Part shown: positions 7,183 to 15,177 of the stretch, one piece after another
Layout: the number at the start of each line of letters is the position of its first letter
Position numbering within the stretch: position 1 is the stretch's first letter
DNA from: VAZQ01 sp036522235
GTDB taxonomy: Bacteria; Pseudomonadota; Alphaproteobacteria; Rhizobiales; Xanthobacteraceae
NCBI GenBank assembly: GCA_036522235.1
Contig: DATDGG010000243.1
Location: 1-34,122, forward strand
Direction: 5' to 3'
DNA: 34,122 nt
The notes under the pieces: generated by a model
Database searches by the model: none
Told to the model about the DNA's origin: nothing
Seen by the model: the letters and a program-made list of their open reading frames with translations, nothing else
Position numbers and translations under genes: made by a program

Positions 7183-8592
7183 TTAAGGCCGGCGCAGCCG
7201 ATCGAGCAGCGCGGCCGTGGCGAAACCGTCCGGGACCGAGCCGATCGCGATCTGGAACTGGCGCACGGCGGCGCGGGTCTTGCCCCCGAGCTGACCATCC
7301 GGCATGCCGACGTCGTAGCCGCGATTGGCCAGCTGCTGCTGTAATTCAAGGCGTTCCTCGCGCGTCAGCACGCGCTCGGAGCGCGGCCATTGCTGCACGA
7401 ACGGCTCGCCGCCGCGCAGCCGGTCGGCCAGATAGCCGATCGCCAGCGCATAGGCCTCCGACGGGTTGTATTTCATGATCACCCGGAAATTCTGCAACAT
7501 CAGGAAGCCCGGGCCCTGCGCGCCCGCCGGCACCAACAAATAGGCGCGATCGTCCGGGCGCGGGAAGGCCTTGCCGAGCGGGCGGGTGATGCCGGCGCGC
7601 GCCCATTCCTGCATGGTCATGACGCGGGCGCGGTCGGCGAGCATGAAGTTGAAATTCTGCGGCACCACGACCTCGTAGCCCCAGGTCTGGCCGCTCGCGA
7701 AGCCGTCCTTCTTCAGATTGTTGGCGGTCGATGCGATCATATCCGGGACCGAATCGACCACGTCGCGGCGGCCGTCGCCGTCGAAATCGACCGCGTATTT
7801 CTTGAAGCTCGTGGGCATGAATTGCGTGGGCCCGAAGGCGCCGGCCCACGACCCCTGCAGGTGCGCCGGATCCACGTCCCCATGGGCGATGATCTCGAGC
7901 GCGGAGAGAAATTCCTCCCGGAAATAGTCCTGCCGGCGGCCGACGCAGGCCAAGGTCGCGGTCGAGCGCACGACCGAGCGCTGGCCGGCCTGCGTGCCGT
8001 AATTGGATTCGACGCCCCAGATGGCGGCGATGATGTGACGATCGACCCCGTAGGCCTTCTCGACCGCGTCGAAGACCGCTTTGTGCTTGGCCAGAATGGC
8101 GCGGCCGTTCTGGATGCGGTCATCGCTCACCAGCAGATCCAGATAGTCCCAGATCGCCTTGGTGAATTCGGGCTGGGCGTCGAGCAGATCCATGATCCGC
8201 AGATCAGGGACGAGCCGCGCCGTCTGCGCCTCGAACACTGCGCGCGGCACGCCGCGCCGTGCCGCCTCGGGCCACAGCGCTTCAAGACACTTAGGAAAAT
8301 TGGCGGCGGCCGCCCGAATGGCTTCGGCGGTCATCAACGGATGCCCGGACGCGCCCGATTCCCCGCTCCATTCCGGATTCCCCGCGGCTCCGGGCGCCGG
8401 TTGCACGGGGGCGCCCTGCACGGGTGCGGGTTGCGCCGGCGCCGCCGGGGCCACCGAGCCGGTGGTCAGGCCCGGGAGCTTGAAGGGGAACCAGCCTCCA
8501 TCTTGCGCCATCACCGGGGCCGCCACAGCGATGCCGGCGGCCGCGCCCGCGAACCTGATGGATCGCAAGAATGCTCTCTTGAGCCCCGCCAT
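7183..8592 (-). CDS. Lytic murein transglycosylase, MltB type, with peptidoglycan-binding domain
   Basis: This 469-residue exported enzyme cleaves peptidoglycan glycan strands to 1,6-anhydromuropeptides in the periplasm. A signal peptide (residues 1-30, ending APVMAQ) is followed by a short Ala/Pro/Gln linker. The MltB catalytic domain spans about 85-390 and has the catalytic Glu195 in IWGVESNYGT plus the family patterns GSWAGAFGPTQFMPTSF and FDGDGRRDVVDSVPDMIAS. A C-terminal PG_binding_1 domain occupies about 405-465. The start at 8592 is chosen because the signal peptide begins there; the in-frame extension upstream is low quality and overlaps the galU leader. There is no lipobox, so it is probably soluble or loosely bound. 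The DUF459 gene lies downstream on the same strand after 162 bp, so co-transcription is uncertain. Confidence 0.94.
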   Translation of the reverse strand: MAGLKRAFLRSIRFAGAAAGIAVAAPVMAQDGGWFPFKLPGLTTGSVAPAAPAQPAPVQGAPVQPAPGAAGNPEWSGESGASGHPLMTAEAIRAAAANFPKCLEALWPEAARRGVPRAVFEAQTARLVPDLRIMDLLDAQPEFTKAIWDYLDLLVSDDRIQNGRAILAKHKAVFDAVEKAYGVDRHIIAAIWGVESNYGTQAGQRSVVRSTATLACVGRRQDYFREEFLSALEIIAHGDVDPAHLQGSWAGAFGPTQFMPTSFKKYAVDFDGDGRRDVVDSVPDMIASTANNLKKDGFASGQTWGYEVVVPQNFNFMLADRARVMTMQEWARAGITRPLGKAFPRPDDRAYLLVPAGAQGPGFLMLQNFRVIMKYNPSEAYALAIGYLADRLRGGEPFVQQWPRSERVLTREERLELQQQLANRGYDVGMPDGQLGGKTRAAVRQFQIAIGSVPDGFATAALLDRLRRP

Positions 8593-8713
8593 AATCCCGC
8601 CCTGACGCCTCGCTTTCCACGGCGGATTATATATGGTCGTCCTACCCTTAATGGATACTGAAAACTCACCCCTGCCGCCGGTATCCAGCCCCCTTTTGAG
8701 CCTTCGCCAAGAC

Positions 8714-9604
8714 ATGAGTCCAATCCGCAAAGCCATCTTCCCGGTCGCCGGTCTCGGCACCCGCTTCCTGCCCGCCACCAAGGCCATGCCGAAGGAAATG
8801 CTGCCGGTCGTCGACCGGCCGTTGATCCAGCACGTGGTCGACGAGGCGAGACAAGCCGGCATCGAGCATTTCATCTTCGTCACCGGGCGCAACAAGAGCG
8901 TCATCGAGGATCATTTCGATCGCCAGTTCGAGCTCGAAATGACCTTGCGCGACCGCCAGAAACACGCGGAGCTCGAAGCGCTGGCGCGCGACCTGCCGGC
9001 GCCGGGCACCACGAGCTTCACGCGCCAGCAGGAGCCGCTCGGCCTCGGGCATGCGGTGTGGTGCGCGCGCGAGCTCGTCGGCAACGAGCCGTTCGCGCTG
9101 CTTCTGCCGGACGTGCTGGTGCAGCATCCGCGCGGCTGCCTCGCCCAGATGATCGATGCGGCGCGCGGGATTGCCGAGGGCGGCAACCTGGTCGCGGTCG
9201 AGGAAATGCCGCCCGAGCGCATCCACATGTACGGCGTGGTCGGGGTCGGGGAACCCAACGGCAAGCTGTTCTCGATCACCCGGATGGTCGAGAAGCCCAA
9301 GCGCGAGGAGGCGCCCTCGAACCTCATCATCACCGGACGCTACGTGCTGCAGCCGGAGATTTTCGACCTCTTGGCGGCACAGAAGCGCGGCACCGGCAAC
9401 GAGATCCAGCTGACCGACGCGATGATCGAGCTCGCCTCCCGGCAACCCTTCTACGGCCTGAAATTCGAGGGCTTGAGCTTCGACTGCGGCTCCAAGGTGG
9501 GCTTTCTGGCCGCCAATGTGGCCTATGCGCTCGCCAGGAGCGACATGGCTCCCGCGGTCCGCGCGGAGCTCAGCCGGCTGCTCGACGGCAATCGAACGAC
9601 CTGA
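8714..9604 (+). CDS. galU: UTP--glucose-1-phosphate uridylyltransferase
   Basis: This 296-residue enzyme makes UDP-glucose from UTP and glucose-1-phosphate in the cytoplasm, for exopolysaccharide, lipopolysaccharide and osmoregulated glucan synthesis. The nucleotidyltransferase signature is complete: FPVAGLGTRFLPATKAMPKE near the N-terminus, then QEPLGLGHAVWCA, LLPDVLVQ, RMVEKPKREEAPSNL, GRYVLQPEIF and GTGNEIQLTDAM. The ATG at 8714 is chosen as the family start; an upstream in-frame ATG at 8633 would add 27 low-quality residues. No strong Shine-Dalgarno is visible. It is divergent from the lytic transglycosylase gene and convergent, at 8 bp, with the first PQQ dehydrogenase gene. Confidence 0.96.
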   Translation: MSPIRKAIFPVAGLGTRFLPATKAMPKEMLPVVDRPLIQHVVDEARQAGIEHFIFVTGRNKSVIEDHFDRQFELEMTLRDRQKHAELEALARDLPAPGTTSFTRQQEPLGLGHAVWCARELVGNEPFALLLPDVLVQHPRGCLAQMIDAARGIAEGGNLVAVEEMPPERIHMYGVVGVGEPNGKLFSITRMVEKPKREEAPSNLIITGRYVLQPEIFDLLAAQKRGTGNEIQLTDAMIELASRQPFYGLKFEGLSFDCGSKVGFLAANVAYALARSDMAPAVRAELSRLLDGNRTT

Positions 9605-9612
9605 AAAGAGCG

Positions 9613-11361
9613 CTACAACCCAAACACCGCGACGATCGCCGCGGGCTGATAGAGCATCGCGCCGCGCATGCGCGCCGTGCCGCCCGCGACCACGGCGATG
9701 TATTGCTTGCCGCCCACGCTGTAGCTCATCGGCGGCGCCGTGATCGGCGTGCCGAGGCTGAAGCTCCACACTTCCGCGAGGGTGTCGGCGTCGTAGGCGG
9801 CGAACCGGCCGTCGGAATGCCCGGCGAACAGGAGATCGCCGTCGGTGCTCAGGAGGCCGGATTCATTCGGGATCGGAAACTGCGCCTTCCCCACGACCTT
9901 GCCGGTGCGGACATCGAGCGCCCACAAGGCGCCGTGCGCCGTGGCTCGGCCGGTTTCCTGGCAGCACATGCGCAAGCCTACCCAGTCCTTGGTCTCGTCC
10001 ATCGGCGTCTTGATCACATAACCGGCGGTGCAGCCCTCGCCGCCCGACGCATAGGCGACCTGGCGCCTGGCATCGAAAGTCGGCGGGAAGAAAGTCGGCG
10101 AGCCGCTCCACCACGGGCAGGCTTCCTGCCCGGGCTTGTTGCGCAGCGTGCCGATGCCGGCATAGAGCTGCACGTCGCGGCCGGGATCGTAATCGGCGGG
10201 CTTGCCGGTCTTGGGATCGATTCCCTTGGTCCAGGTCACTTTGTCCTGATACTGGTCGGCGCGCAGGAATTGCCCGGTGGCGCGGTCGAGCGTGTAGAAG
10301 AATCCATTGCGGGAGAAGTTGCCGACCGCCTTGCGGGGCTCGCCGTTGATCATCGTCTCGTAGAGCATTTTGGGGCTCGGCGTATCGAAGTCCCAGTGCT
10401 CGTTCGGGGTTTCCTGGAAGAACCAGACGATCTTGCCGGTATCGGCATCGAGCGCCAGCGTGCTCGCCGTATAGAGATTGTCGCCCGGACGGAATTCCGG
10501 ATCGAAGGTCGGGAAGGCATCGCCGGTGCCGTAATAGACGAGGTTGGTGGCCGGATCGTAGGAAGCTGTCTGCCACACGCTGGCGCCACCGATGCGCCAG
10601 GCATTGTGGTTGTCCTTCCAGGTCTCGTGGCCGCTCTCGCCGGGCGCCGGGATCGTGAAGGTGCGCCAGGCGAGCGCACCGGTATTGGCGTCGAAGGCGC
10701 CGATCCAGCTGCGCGTCCCCATCGAGCCGCCGGTGCTTTCGCCCGCCAGCACGAGCTCGCGCCCGCCGCGCGTCCGCACGGCGAGCGGAGCCGCCGAGAA
10801 GCCCTGCACCTTGGAGGGCGTGCCGGTCGCCGGATCCTGCGGCGCCGCGCCTTGCACCTCCCAGACCACCTCGCCGCTGTCCCGGTCAAGCGCGATCACG
10901 CGGGCATCGTAGGTCAGCACGAAGACCTTGTTGGCGTACATGGCGAGCCCGCGATTGGTGCGCGCGCGCGTGATCTTCGGATCGTAGCGCCACAGCGGGA
11001 CCGCTTCCGTGCCGCTGCGCACATCGAACTTCATCACCCGGCTCCAAGTGTCGGCCACATACATAAAGCCGTCGTCGACCAGCGGCGTCGATTCCTCCTT
11101 GCCGCGCAGCGCCCCGCCGGTCGCGGTGCCCCCGATCGAGACGATGAACTTGAGCTTGAGGTCCTTGATGGTCCCTCGATTGACCTCATGGAGCGGGGAA
11201 TGGCGGCTGTTGCCGTAGTCGCGGTGAACCATGAGCCAGTTCTGCGGCTCATCGGCAGCCTTCTCCAATCGTTGCTGCGTCACGTCGGCCGCCGGCACCT
11301 GGCTCGTCAAGCTCACAAGCGCAAATGAGGACAACGCGGCGAGGAAGCGCTTTGCGGACAT
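9613..11361 (-). CDS. PQQ-dependent alcohol dehydrogenase with atypical metal site (paralogue 1)
   Basis: This 582-residue periplasmic quinoprotein has a signal peptide (1-25) and the eight-bladed propeller of the methanol/ethanol dehydrogenase family. The catalytic Asp is D324 in HWDFD. The second Asp (D326), two residues on, is the mark of lanthanide-dependent XoxF/PedH enzymes. R351 in SRNGF matches the PQQ-site Arg. Several canonical residues are changed. The CCDxVNRG motif carrying the adjacent-Cys ring reads TRARTNRG (131-138). The metal-binding Glu aligns with S213, and the Asn of GTGN is D281. A Cys-Cys pair does occur at 466-467, but in another blade. The substrate is unknown. AGGAGG precedes the ATG with good spacing. 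It is the last gene of a four-gene cluster, and its paralogue is two genes upstream. No cytochrome or PQQ synthesis gene is in the window. Confidence 0.9.
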   Translation of the reverse strand: MSAKRFLAALSSFALVSLTSQVPAADVTQQRLEKAADEPQNWLMVHRDYGNSRHSPLHEVNRGTIKDLKLKFIVSIGGTATGGALRGKEESTPLVDDGFMYVADTWSRVMKFDVRSGTEAVPLWRYDPKITRARTNRGLAMYANKVFVLTYDARVIALDRDSGEVVWEVQGAAPQDPATGTPSKVQGFSAAPLAVRTRGGRELVLAGESTGGSMGTRSWIGAFDANTGALAWRTFTIPAPGESGHETWKDNHNAWRIGGASVWQTASYDPATNLVYYGTGDAFPTFDPEFRPGDNLYTASTLALDADTGKIVWFFQETPNEHWDFDTPSPKMLYETMINGEPRKAVGNFSRNGFFYTLDRATGQFLRADQYQDKVTWTKGIDPKTGKPADYDPGRDVQLYAGIGTLRNKPGQEACPWWSGSPTFFPPTFDARRQVAYASGGEGCTAGYVIKTPMDETKDWVGLRMCCQETGRATAHGALWALDVRTGKVVGKAQFPIPNESGLLSTDGDLLFAGHSDGRFAAYDADTLAEVWSFSLGTPITAPPMSYSVGGKQYIAVVAGGTARMRGAMLYQPAAIVAVFGL

Positions 11362-11418
11362 GTTTTCCTCCTGTCGTCTGTTGCAGCCCCTTAGCGCGGT
11401 CCACGGAAACTCGTGGGG

Positions 11419-12414
11419 TCACTCCGCCTTCATATTTGCCTCGCGGATGAGGCGGCCGTTTTCGTCGTATTGAGCGCGGATGAGAGCCGCGAATTCATTG
11501 CCGCAAATCCCAACCGGAAATTGCCCTTGGGCGATCAGCTTGGCCTTGATCTCGGGAAGGCGCAATGCCGCGGTGAACCAATCGACCAGCGGAGAAAGCG
11601 CTTCGCCCGGCGTCTTCGCCGGAGCCACCAACCCATTCCACAGCTCGGCCTCGACGCCTTGGTAACCGGCCTCGGCGACGGTCGGCAGGTCCAGCAGCGG
11701 TTCGATCCGCTGCCGCGACGCGGTCGCGAGCGCGCGCAATTTGCCGGCCTTCAGATGCTCCGCCGACACCACATGCGGGACGAGCGCCGACGTCACATGC
11801 GCGCCCAGCAGCGCGTTGACGGCGGGCGCCGCCCCCGGATACGGTACGAACGTCATGTCGGCGTTGGCCACGCGCTTGAGCTTCTCGAACGCAATCTGCA
11901 CCGACGTGGCCGGCCCGGTTCCCGCCAGAGTCAACTGCCCGGGCCTTGCGCGCGCGTCTTCCATCAGATCGGCGAGGGTGCGGTAGGGCGATTCGGCGTT
12001 GGTGAGGATGAGCATCGGCGTATAGGCCAGATAGCAAATCGGCTCGAAGCTGGTCGTCGGATCGTAGTTCACCTTGCGCAGGTGCGGATCGATCAGAAAT
12101 GCATTCGATGTGACCAGCAGGGTCCTGCCGTCCGGCGCGGCGCGCGCGACGGCTTCGGTGCCGATTCCACCGCTTGCCCCCGGGCGGTTGTCGATCACGA
12201 AAGTCGGCCCTTGCATGCGCGCCACTTGGTCCGCCAGCACGCGGATCAGAATGTCGGCCGGACCGCCCGCCGGGAATGGAACGACGATCTTGATCGTTCG
12301 CGCGGTTTGCGCCCTCGCCCCGTGGCCGGACGCCAAAACGAGAATGATCGGCGCAATGGAGAGAGCCGCCGCGGCTGCCGCCAAACGCAGAAGCCTGCGG
12401 CGCGGAGGTTTCAT
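11419..12414 (-). CDS. Bug/TctC-family tripartite tricarboxylate transporter receptor
   Basis: This 331-residue exported solute receptor has a twin-basic signal peptide (KPPRRRLLRL, then a hydrophobic stretch to about residue 36). The Bug-family layout follows: IKIVVPFPAGGPADILIRVLA, then VIDNRPGASGGIGTEAVARA, then LLVTSNAF, and LDLPTVAEAGYQGVE later. Such proteins bind carboxylates or small aromatic acids and feed TctAB permeases, or act as orphan sensors. No tctA or tctB gene is in the window. It lies between two PQQ alcohol dehydrogenase genes on the same strand, so it may capture an acid made by them or signal its presence. The ATG at 12414 starts the signal peptide; an upstream in-frame ATG at 12453 falls near a hairpin and is less likely. 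The family is clear; the ligand is unknown. Confidence 0.9.
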   Translation of the reverse strand: MKPPRRRLLRLAAAAAALSIAPIILVLASGHGARAQTARTIKIVVPFPAGGPADILIRVLADQVARMQGPTFVIDNRPGASGGIGTEAVARAAPDGRTLLVTSNAFLIDPHLRKVNYDPTTSFEPICYLAYTPMLILTNAESPYRTLADLMEDARARPGQLTLAGTGPATSVQIAFEKLKRVANADMTFVPYPGAAPAVNALLGAHVTSALVPHVVSAEHLKAGKLRALATASRQRIEPLLDLPTVAEAGYQGVEAELWNGLVAPAKTPGEALSPLVDWFTAALRLPEIKAKLIAQGQFPVGICGNEFAALIRAQYDENGRLIREANMKAE

Positions 12415-12440
12415 GGTCTGAGCCGCTGTCCCCAGCCCCG

Positions 12441-12464
12441 CCCTCCCCCGCAAGCGGGAGGGGG
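12441..12464. repeat. GC-rich imperfect hairpin inside the PQQ cluster
   Basis: Arms CCCTCCCCCGC and GCGGGAGGGGG around AA pair with one mismatch and one G-U. It lies between the second PQQ dehydrogenase gene and the Bug receptor gene. It resembles a C/G-tract hairpin common in Rhizobiales intergenic DNA and may reduce read-through or stabilise an mRNA end. There is no T tract. Confidence 0.4.
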
Positions 12465-12495
12465 AAAGAGAGGACCACGACCAAAGGCCGGACGC

Positions 12496-14217
12496 CTACA
12501 GGCCGAAGACATACAGCACGACGGCGTTGCGCTGCTCCTTCAGCTCGGGCGTGTTGATGAGCCGGCTGCGCGCGGCCGCGCTCGGTCCCGAGACGATCGC
12601 GACATATTGCTTGCCGTTGACCGCGTAGGTCATCGGCGGCGCCGAAAAGCCCGAGCCGACATTGATCTTCCACAGCTCGTCGAGCGTGGTGTCGTCGTAG
12701 GCCGCGACCGTGCCGTCGAGCAGCGCGTTGAAGACGAGCCCGCCGCCGGTCGACAGCGTGCCGGCATAGTTCGGATAGCGCAGGTGCACGCTCTTCTTGA
12801 CCTCGCCGGTGAGCGGGTCGGCGGCGGTCAGGTCGCTTTCAAAGCGCTCGGCGGTTGCCGAATTGCCGCCGTTCCAGCCGCGCTCCTTGGTATGCTTCTC
12901 CGGATCGATGGTCACCGTCACGCAGGCGGTGAGCGCCGGGATATAGAGGAGCCTGGTCTTCGGGTTGTAGGAGCTCGGCCAGTAATTGTTGCCGCCGGCC
13001 TGCGACGGACAGACCTTCTTGGGCGGCGCGCCTGGGCTGAGATTGCCGATGCCCGCATAGGTCTGGATGGCCTTGCTGGGATCGTAGTCGAGCGGCTTGC
13101 CGGTCTTCTGGTCGATGCCCTTGGTCCAGTTGACGTTGTCCATATAGGGCTTCGCCAGCACCACCTGGCCATTGCTCCGCTCCATCGTGTAGAGGAAGCC
13201 GTTGCGCGCCGAATGAGTGATGAGCTTGCGCGGTTGCCCGCCGACCTGGCCGTCGATCAGGATGTGCGTGCCGGCCTCGTCGTAGTCCCACATGTCGCCC
13301 GGCGTGAATTGGAAATACCAGTTCATCTTGCCGCTGTCCGGGTCCCAGGAAATGGCGCTGTTGGTGTAGAGGTTGTCGCCCGGCCGGTATTTCGGATCGA
13401 ACATCGGCACCGGGTTGCCGGTGCCCCAGATGGTCTGGTTGGTGTCGGGATCGTAGGTGCCGGTCACCCAGACCGCGCCGCCGCCGGTCTGCCAGGCATT
13501 GTGGTCGTCCTTCCAGGTTTCGCTGCCGGGCTCGCCGGGCGCCGGGATGATGAACTTGCGCCACACCACCTTGCCGGTCGCGGCATCGAGCGCGCCGATC
13601 CAGTCGCGCACGCCCTGGTCGCCGTTGGCGGCGCCGACGATGATCTTGTCCTTGATGGCGAGCGGCGCCGAGGTGAAGGTCACGTCCGGCGTATCCGGGA
13701 ACGCGGTTTCCCACACTACTTTGCCGGTTTCCTTGTCGGTCGCGATCATGCGCGGCGGCGCGATGCCGGCGCCGGTGATGACCAGGTTGCCCCACAAGGC
13801 GGCGCCGCGGTTGCGCTGCTGGCGCTCCTGCTTCGGGTCCATGCGCCATACGATCCGCCCGGCGTCGCCCGAGCGGACATCGATCTTGTAGAGCACGCCC
13901 CATGAATCGGTGGTGTAGAGAAAGCCGTCCTCGGCAAGCGGCGTCGCGACCGTGTATTCGTTCCCGGCACCGCCGCCGAGCGCCACCGCAAAGGCGAGGT
14001 GCAGGCCTTTCACGTTCCCCTTGTTGATCGCCTCGAGCGGCGAGAAGCGCTGGCCGTTATAGGTGCGGTGATTCATCAGCCAGTTCTGCGGCTCGCGGTC
14101 CGCATTGACGAGCCGATCCGGCGTGACCTCGGCGGCCGCGGCCGGCCGCAGGGCCGCCAGCATGGTGCCGGTGAGCAACGCGGTGGTGATCAGAGCGAGT
14201 GTTCGGCGACGCTTCAT
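12496..14217 (-). CDS. PQQ-dependent alcohol dehydrogenase with Asp-x-Asp motif (paralogue 2)
   Basis: This 573-residue periplasmic quinoprotein starts with MKRRRTLAL and a signal peptide of about 29 residues. It is clearly paralogous to the enzyme encoded at 9613-11361, sharing EPQNWLMxHR, GTGD/NxxPxFDPxxRPGDNLYT and NWTKGIDxKTGKPxDYDP. The catalytic Asp is D311 and a second Asp is D313 (MWDYDEAG), the pattern linked with lanthanide use. The Asn metal ligand is kept (N268, GTGNP). The Glu ligand aligns with D200 (NGDQGVR), a conservative change. The adjacent-Cys motif is missing: the segment reads QQRNRG at 133-138. A PQQ-site Arg occurs in ARNGFLYT. GGAGG sits six bases before the ATG. Substrate and electron acceptor are not identifiable from the window. 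Confidence 0.92.
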   Translation of the reverse strand: MKRRRTLALITTALLTGTMLAALRPAAAAEVTPDRLVNADREPQNWLMNHRTYNGQRFSPLEAINKGNVKGLHLAFAVALGGGAGNEYTVATPLAEDGFLYTTDSWGVLYKIDVRSGDAGRIVWRMDPKQERQQRNRGAALWGNLVITGAGIAPPRMIATDKETGKVVWETAFPDTPDVTFTSAPLAIKDKIIVGAANGDQGVRDWIGALDAATGKVVWRKFIIPAPGEPGSETWKDDHNAWQTGGGAVWVTGTYDPDTNQTIWGTGNPVPMFDPKYRPGDNLYTNSAISWDPDSGKMNWYFQFTPGDMWDYDEAGTHILIDGQVGGQPRKLITHSARNGFLYTMERSNGQVVLAKPYMDNVNWTKGIDQKTGKPLDYDPSKAIQTYAGIGNLSPGAPPKKVCPSQAGGNNYWPSSYNPKTRLLYIPALTACVTVTIDPEKHTKERGWNGGNSATAERFESDLTAADPLTGEVKKSVHLRYPNYAGTLSTGGGLVFNALLDGTVAAYDDTTLDELWKINVGSGFSAPPMTYAVNGKQYVAIVSGPSAAARSRLINTPELKEQRNAVVLYVFGL

Positions 14218-14235
14218 CGTATCCTCCCTGTTTGC

Positions 14236-14260
14236 TCGTTATGTTTGTCGTTATGGTTTG
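14236..14260. repeat. Imperfect 12-bp tandem repeat upstream of PQQ paralogue 2
   Basis: TCGTTATGTTTG (14236-14247) is followed by TCGTTATGGTTTG (14248-14260), identical except for one inserted G. It lies in the 99-bp gap before the dehydrogenase gene, just upstream of its ribosome-binding site. No function is evident. Confidence 0.5.
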
Positions 14261-14282
14261 TGCTGCGATCGCGTCTCCCTAA

Positions 14283-14324
14283 AGGACGTCACTTCCAGGC
14301 CATCACCTCCAGGACATCACTTCC
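14283..14324. repeat. Three 14-bp tandem repeats spanning a stop codon
   Basis: Units on the plus strand are AGGACGTCACTTCC (14283-14296), AGGCCATCACCTCC (14297-14310) and AGGACATCACTTCC (14311-14324). On the minus strand the first unit met contains the TGA of the upstream exported-protein gene. The following units carry GGAGGTGATG and GGAAGTGACG, so the array repeats the end of the gene into the intergenic gap. Confidence 0.75.
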
Positions 14325-15177
14325 GCGATGGATTGAAGTATTTGAGGTCGGGCGGCGCCTGGCCCTTGCGGGCCGGCATGAGGAAGCCGTCGGCGCTCAA
14401 GTAGTAGTTTTCCGTCCCGATGAAGACCTGCGCATTGTATTCCGGGCAGATGGATTCGGGCCAGTCCGCGCTCGGGTCGGCGTTGCGCAGGTATCTCTTG
14501 TCGACCGTCCAGGGCCGCGTCAGGGCATGATCGAACACCGTGATTTCGTCATGCAGGAGATTCTGATCGGCCTTGTCGAGGTAGAAGCGCTCCTTGAAGA
14601 TCGACTGGTTGTCGCGATGCAGCGGTATCCCGGTAATGTCGTAGACGCGCGGGCCCTTGAAGCCGCGGGTTTCCACTTCGAGCGTGTGGTAGCGGCCGTC
14701 GGCGTCCTGGTCGACCCATTTTCCGATCGAATAGCCCTGAAAGGTCGGCTCGATGACCGTCGGCCAGTCGCGTCCGTCGGTGAAGACCCGGCGCAATGCG
14801 TCGTAGTCGGCGATCAGAATGTAGGTCGTGTGCGGGGTGATGACGAATTCCAGCGGCCGGAATGCCACCATCATGAACGGCATGCCGGCGGCGCTGCAGC
14901 GGACATGGTCGACGCTGTAGCCGAGCCCCCCCTTGGCCTGATCCGCCATGCTCGCCTCGAGAATGGCCTGATACTCGGGCGTGAGCGGCGCTTCCTGCCC
15001 GTTCCCCCACGGCTTGGTCTGGTCGAATGAAGGCTGGCCGGCAAGCCCGGGAACGGCGAACCGGTCCCACTGGCCGCTCAAGTCGGGATATTTCGAGTAG
15101 TCGAGGATTTGGGCGTCCGCGATCGACGCCGACAGCGCCGACAATGCGATCGCACCGAGCAGGCTTGCGTAACGCAC
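14317..15177 (-). CDS. Exported protein of unknown function in the PQQ dehydrogenase cluster
   Basis: I do not recognise a named family. The 286-residue product has a signal peptide (MRYASLLGAIALSALSASIA, cut near ADAQ). The mature part begins with a YPDLSGQWDRF segment that resembles the start of other uncharacterised exported proteins. It is rich in Tyr, Trp, Asp and Pro, has a patterned YHTLEVETRGFKGPRVYD region that may be a beta-sheet ligand-binding fold, and has only two mature cysteines (in VRCSAAG and ICPEYNA). The start is GTG at 15177, with GGAG a few bases upstream; the alignment of the signal peptide supports it. It is the first gene of the four-gene cluster, so it may be a periplasmic accessory or binding partner of the PQQ dehydrogenases. 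That role is inference from position. Confidence 0.8.
   Translation of the reverse strand: MRYASLLGAIALSALSASIADAQILDYSKYPDLSGQWDRFAVPGLAGQPSFDQTKPWGNGQEAPLTPEYQAILEASMADQAKGGLGYSVDHVRCSAAGMPFMMVAFRPLEFVITPHTTYILIADYDALRRVFTDGRDWPTVIEPTFQGYSIGKWVDQDADGRYHTLEVETRGFKGPRVYDITGIPLHRDNQSIFKERFYLDKADQNLLHDEITVFDHALTRPWTVDKRYLRNADPSADWPESICPEYNAQVFIGTENYYLSADGFLMPARKGQAPPDLKYFNPSRK

Noticed and set aside
8593..8904. Upstream extension of the lytic transglycosylase gene
   Set aside because: The added residues have no family similarity and overlap galU; a signal peptide starts exactly at 8592.
9954..9966. Cys466-Cys467 of PQQ paralogue 1 as the classic adjacent-cysteine ring
   Set aside because: It lies about 330 residues after the expected place (near residue 133), in a different propeller blade, and paralogue 2 does not have it.
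11413..13905. Plus-strand open frame of 830 codons opposite the Bug receptor and PQQ dehydrogenase genes
   Set aside because: It spans two genes and their gap, has arginine-rich composition and no family pattern, so it is an antisense artefact.
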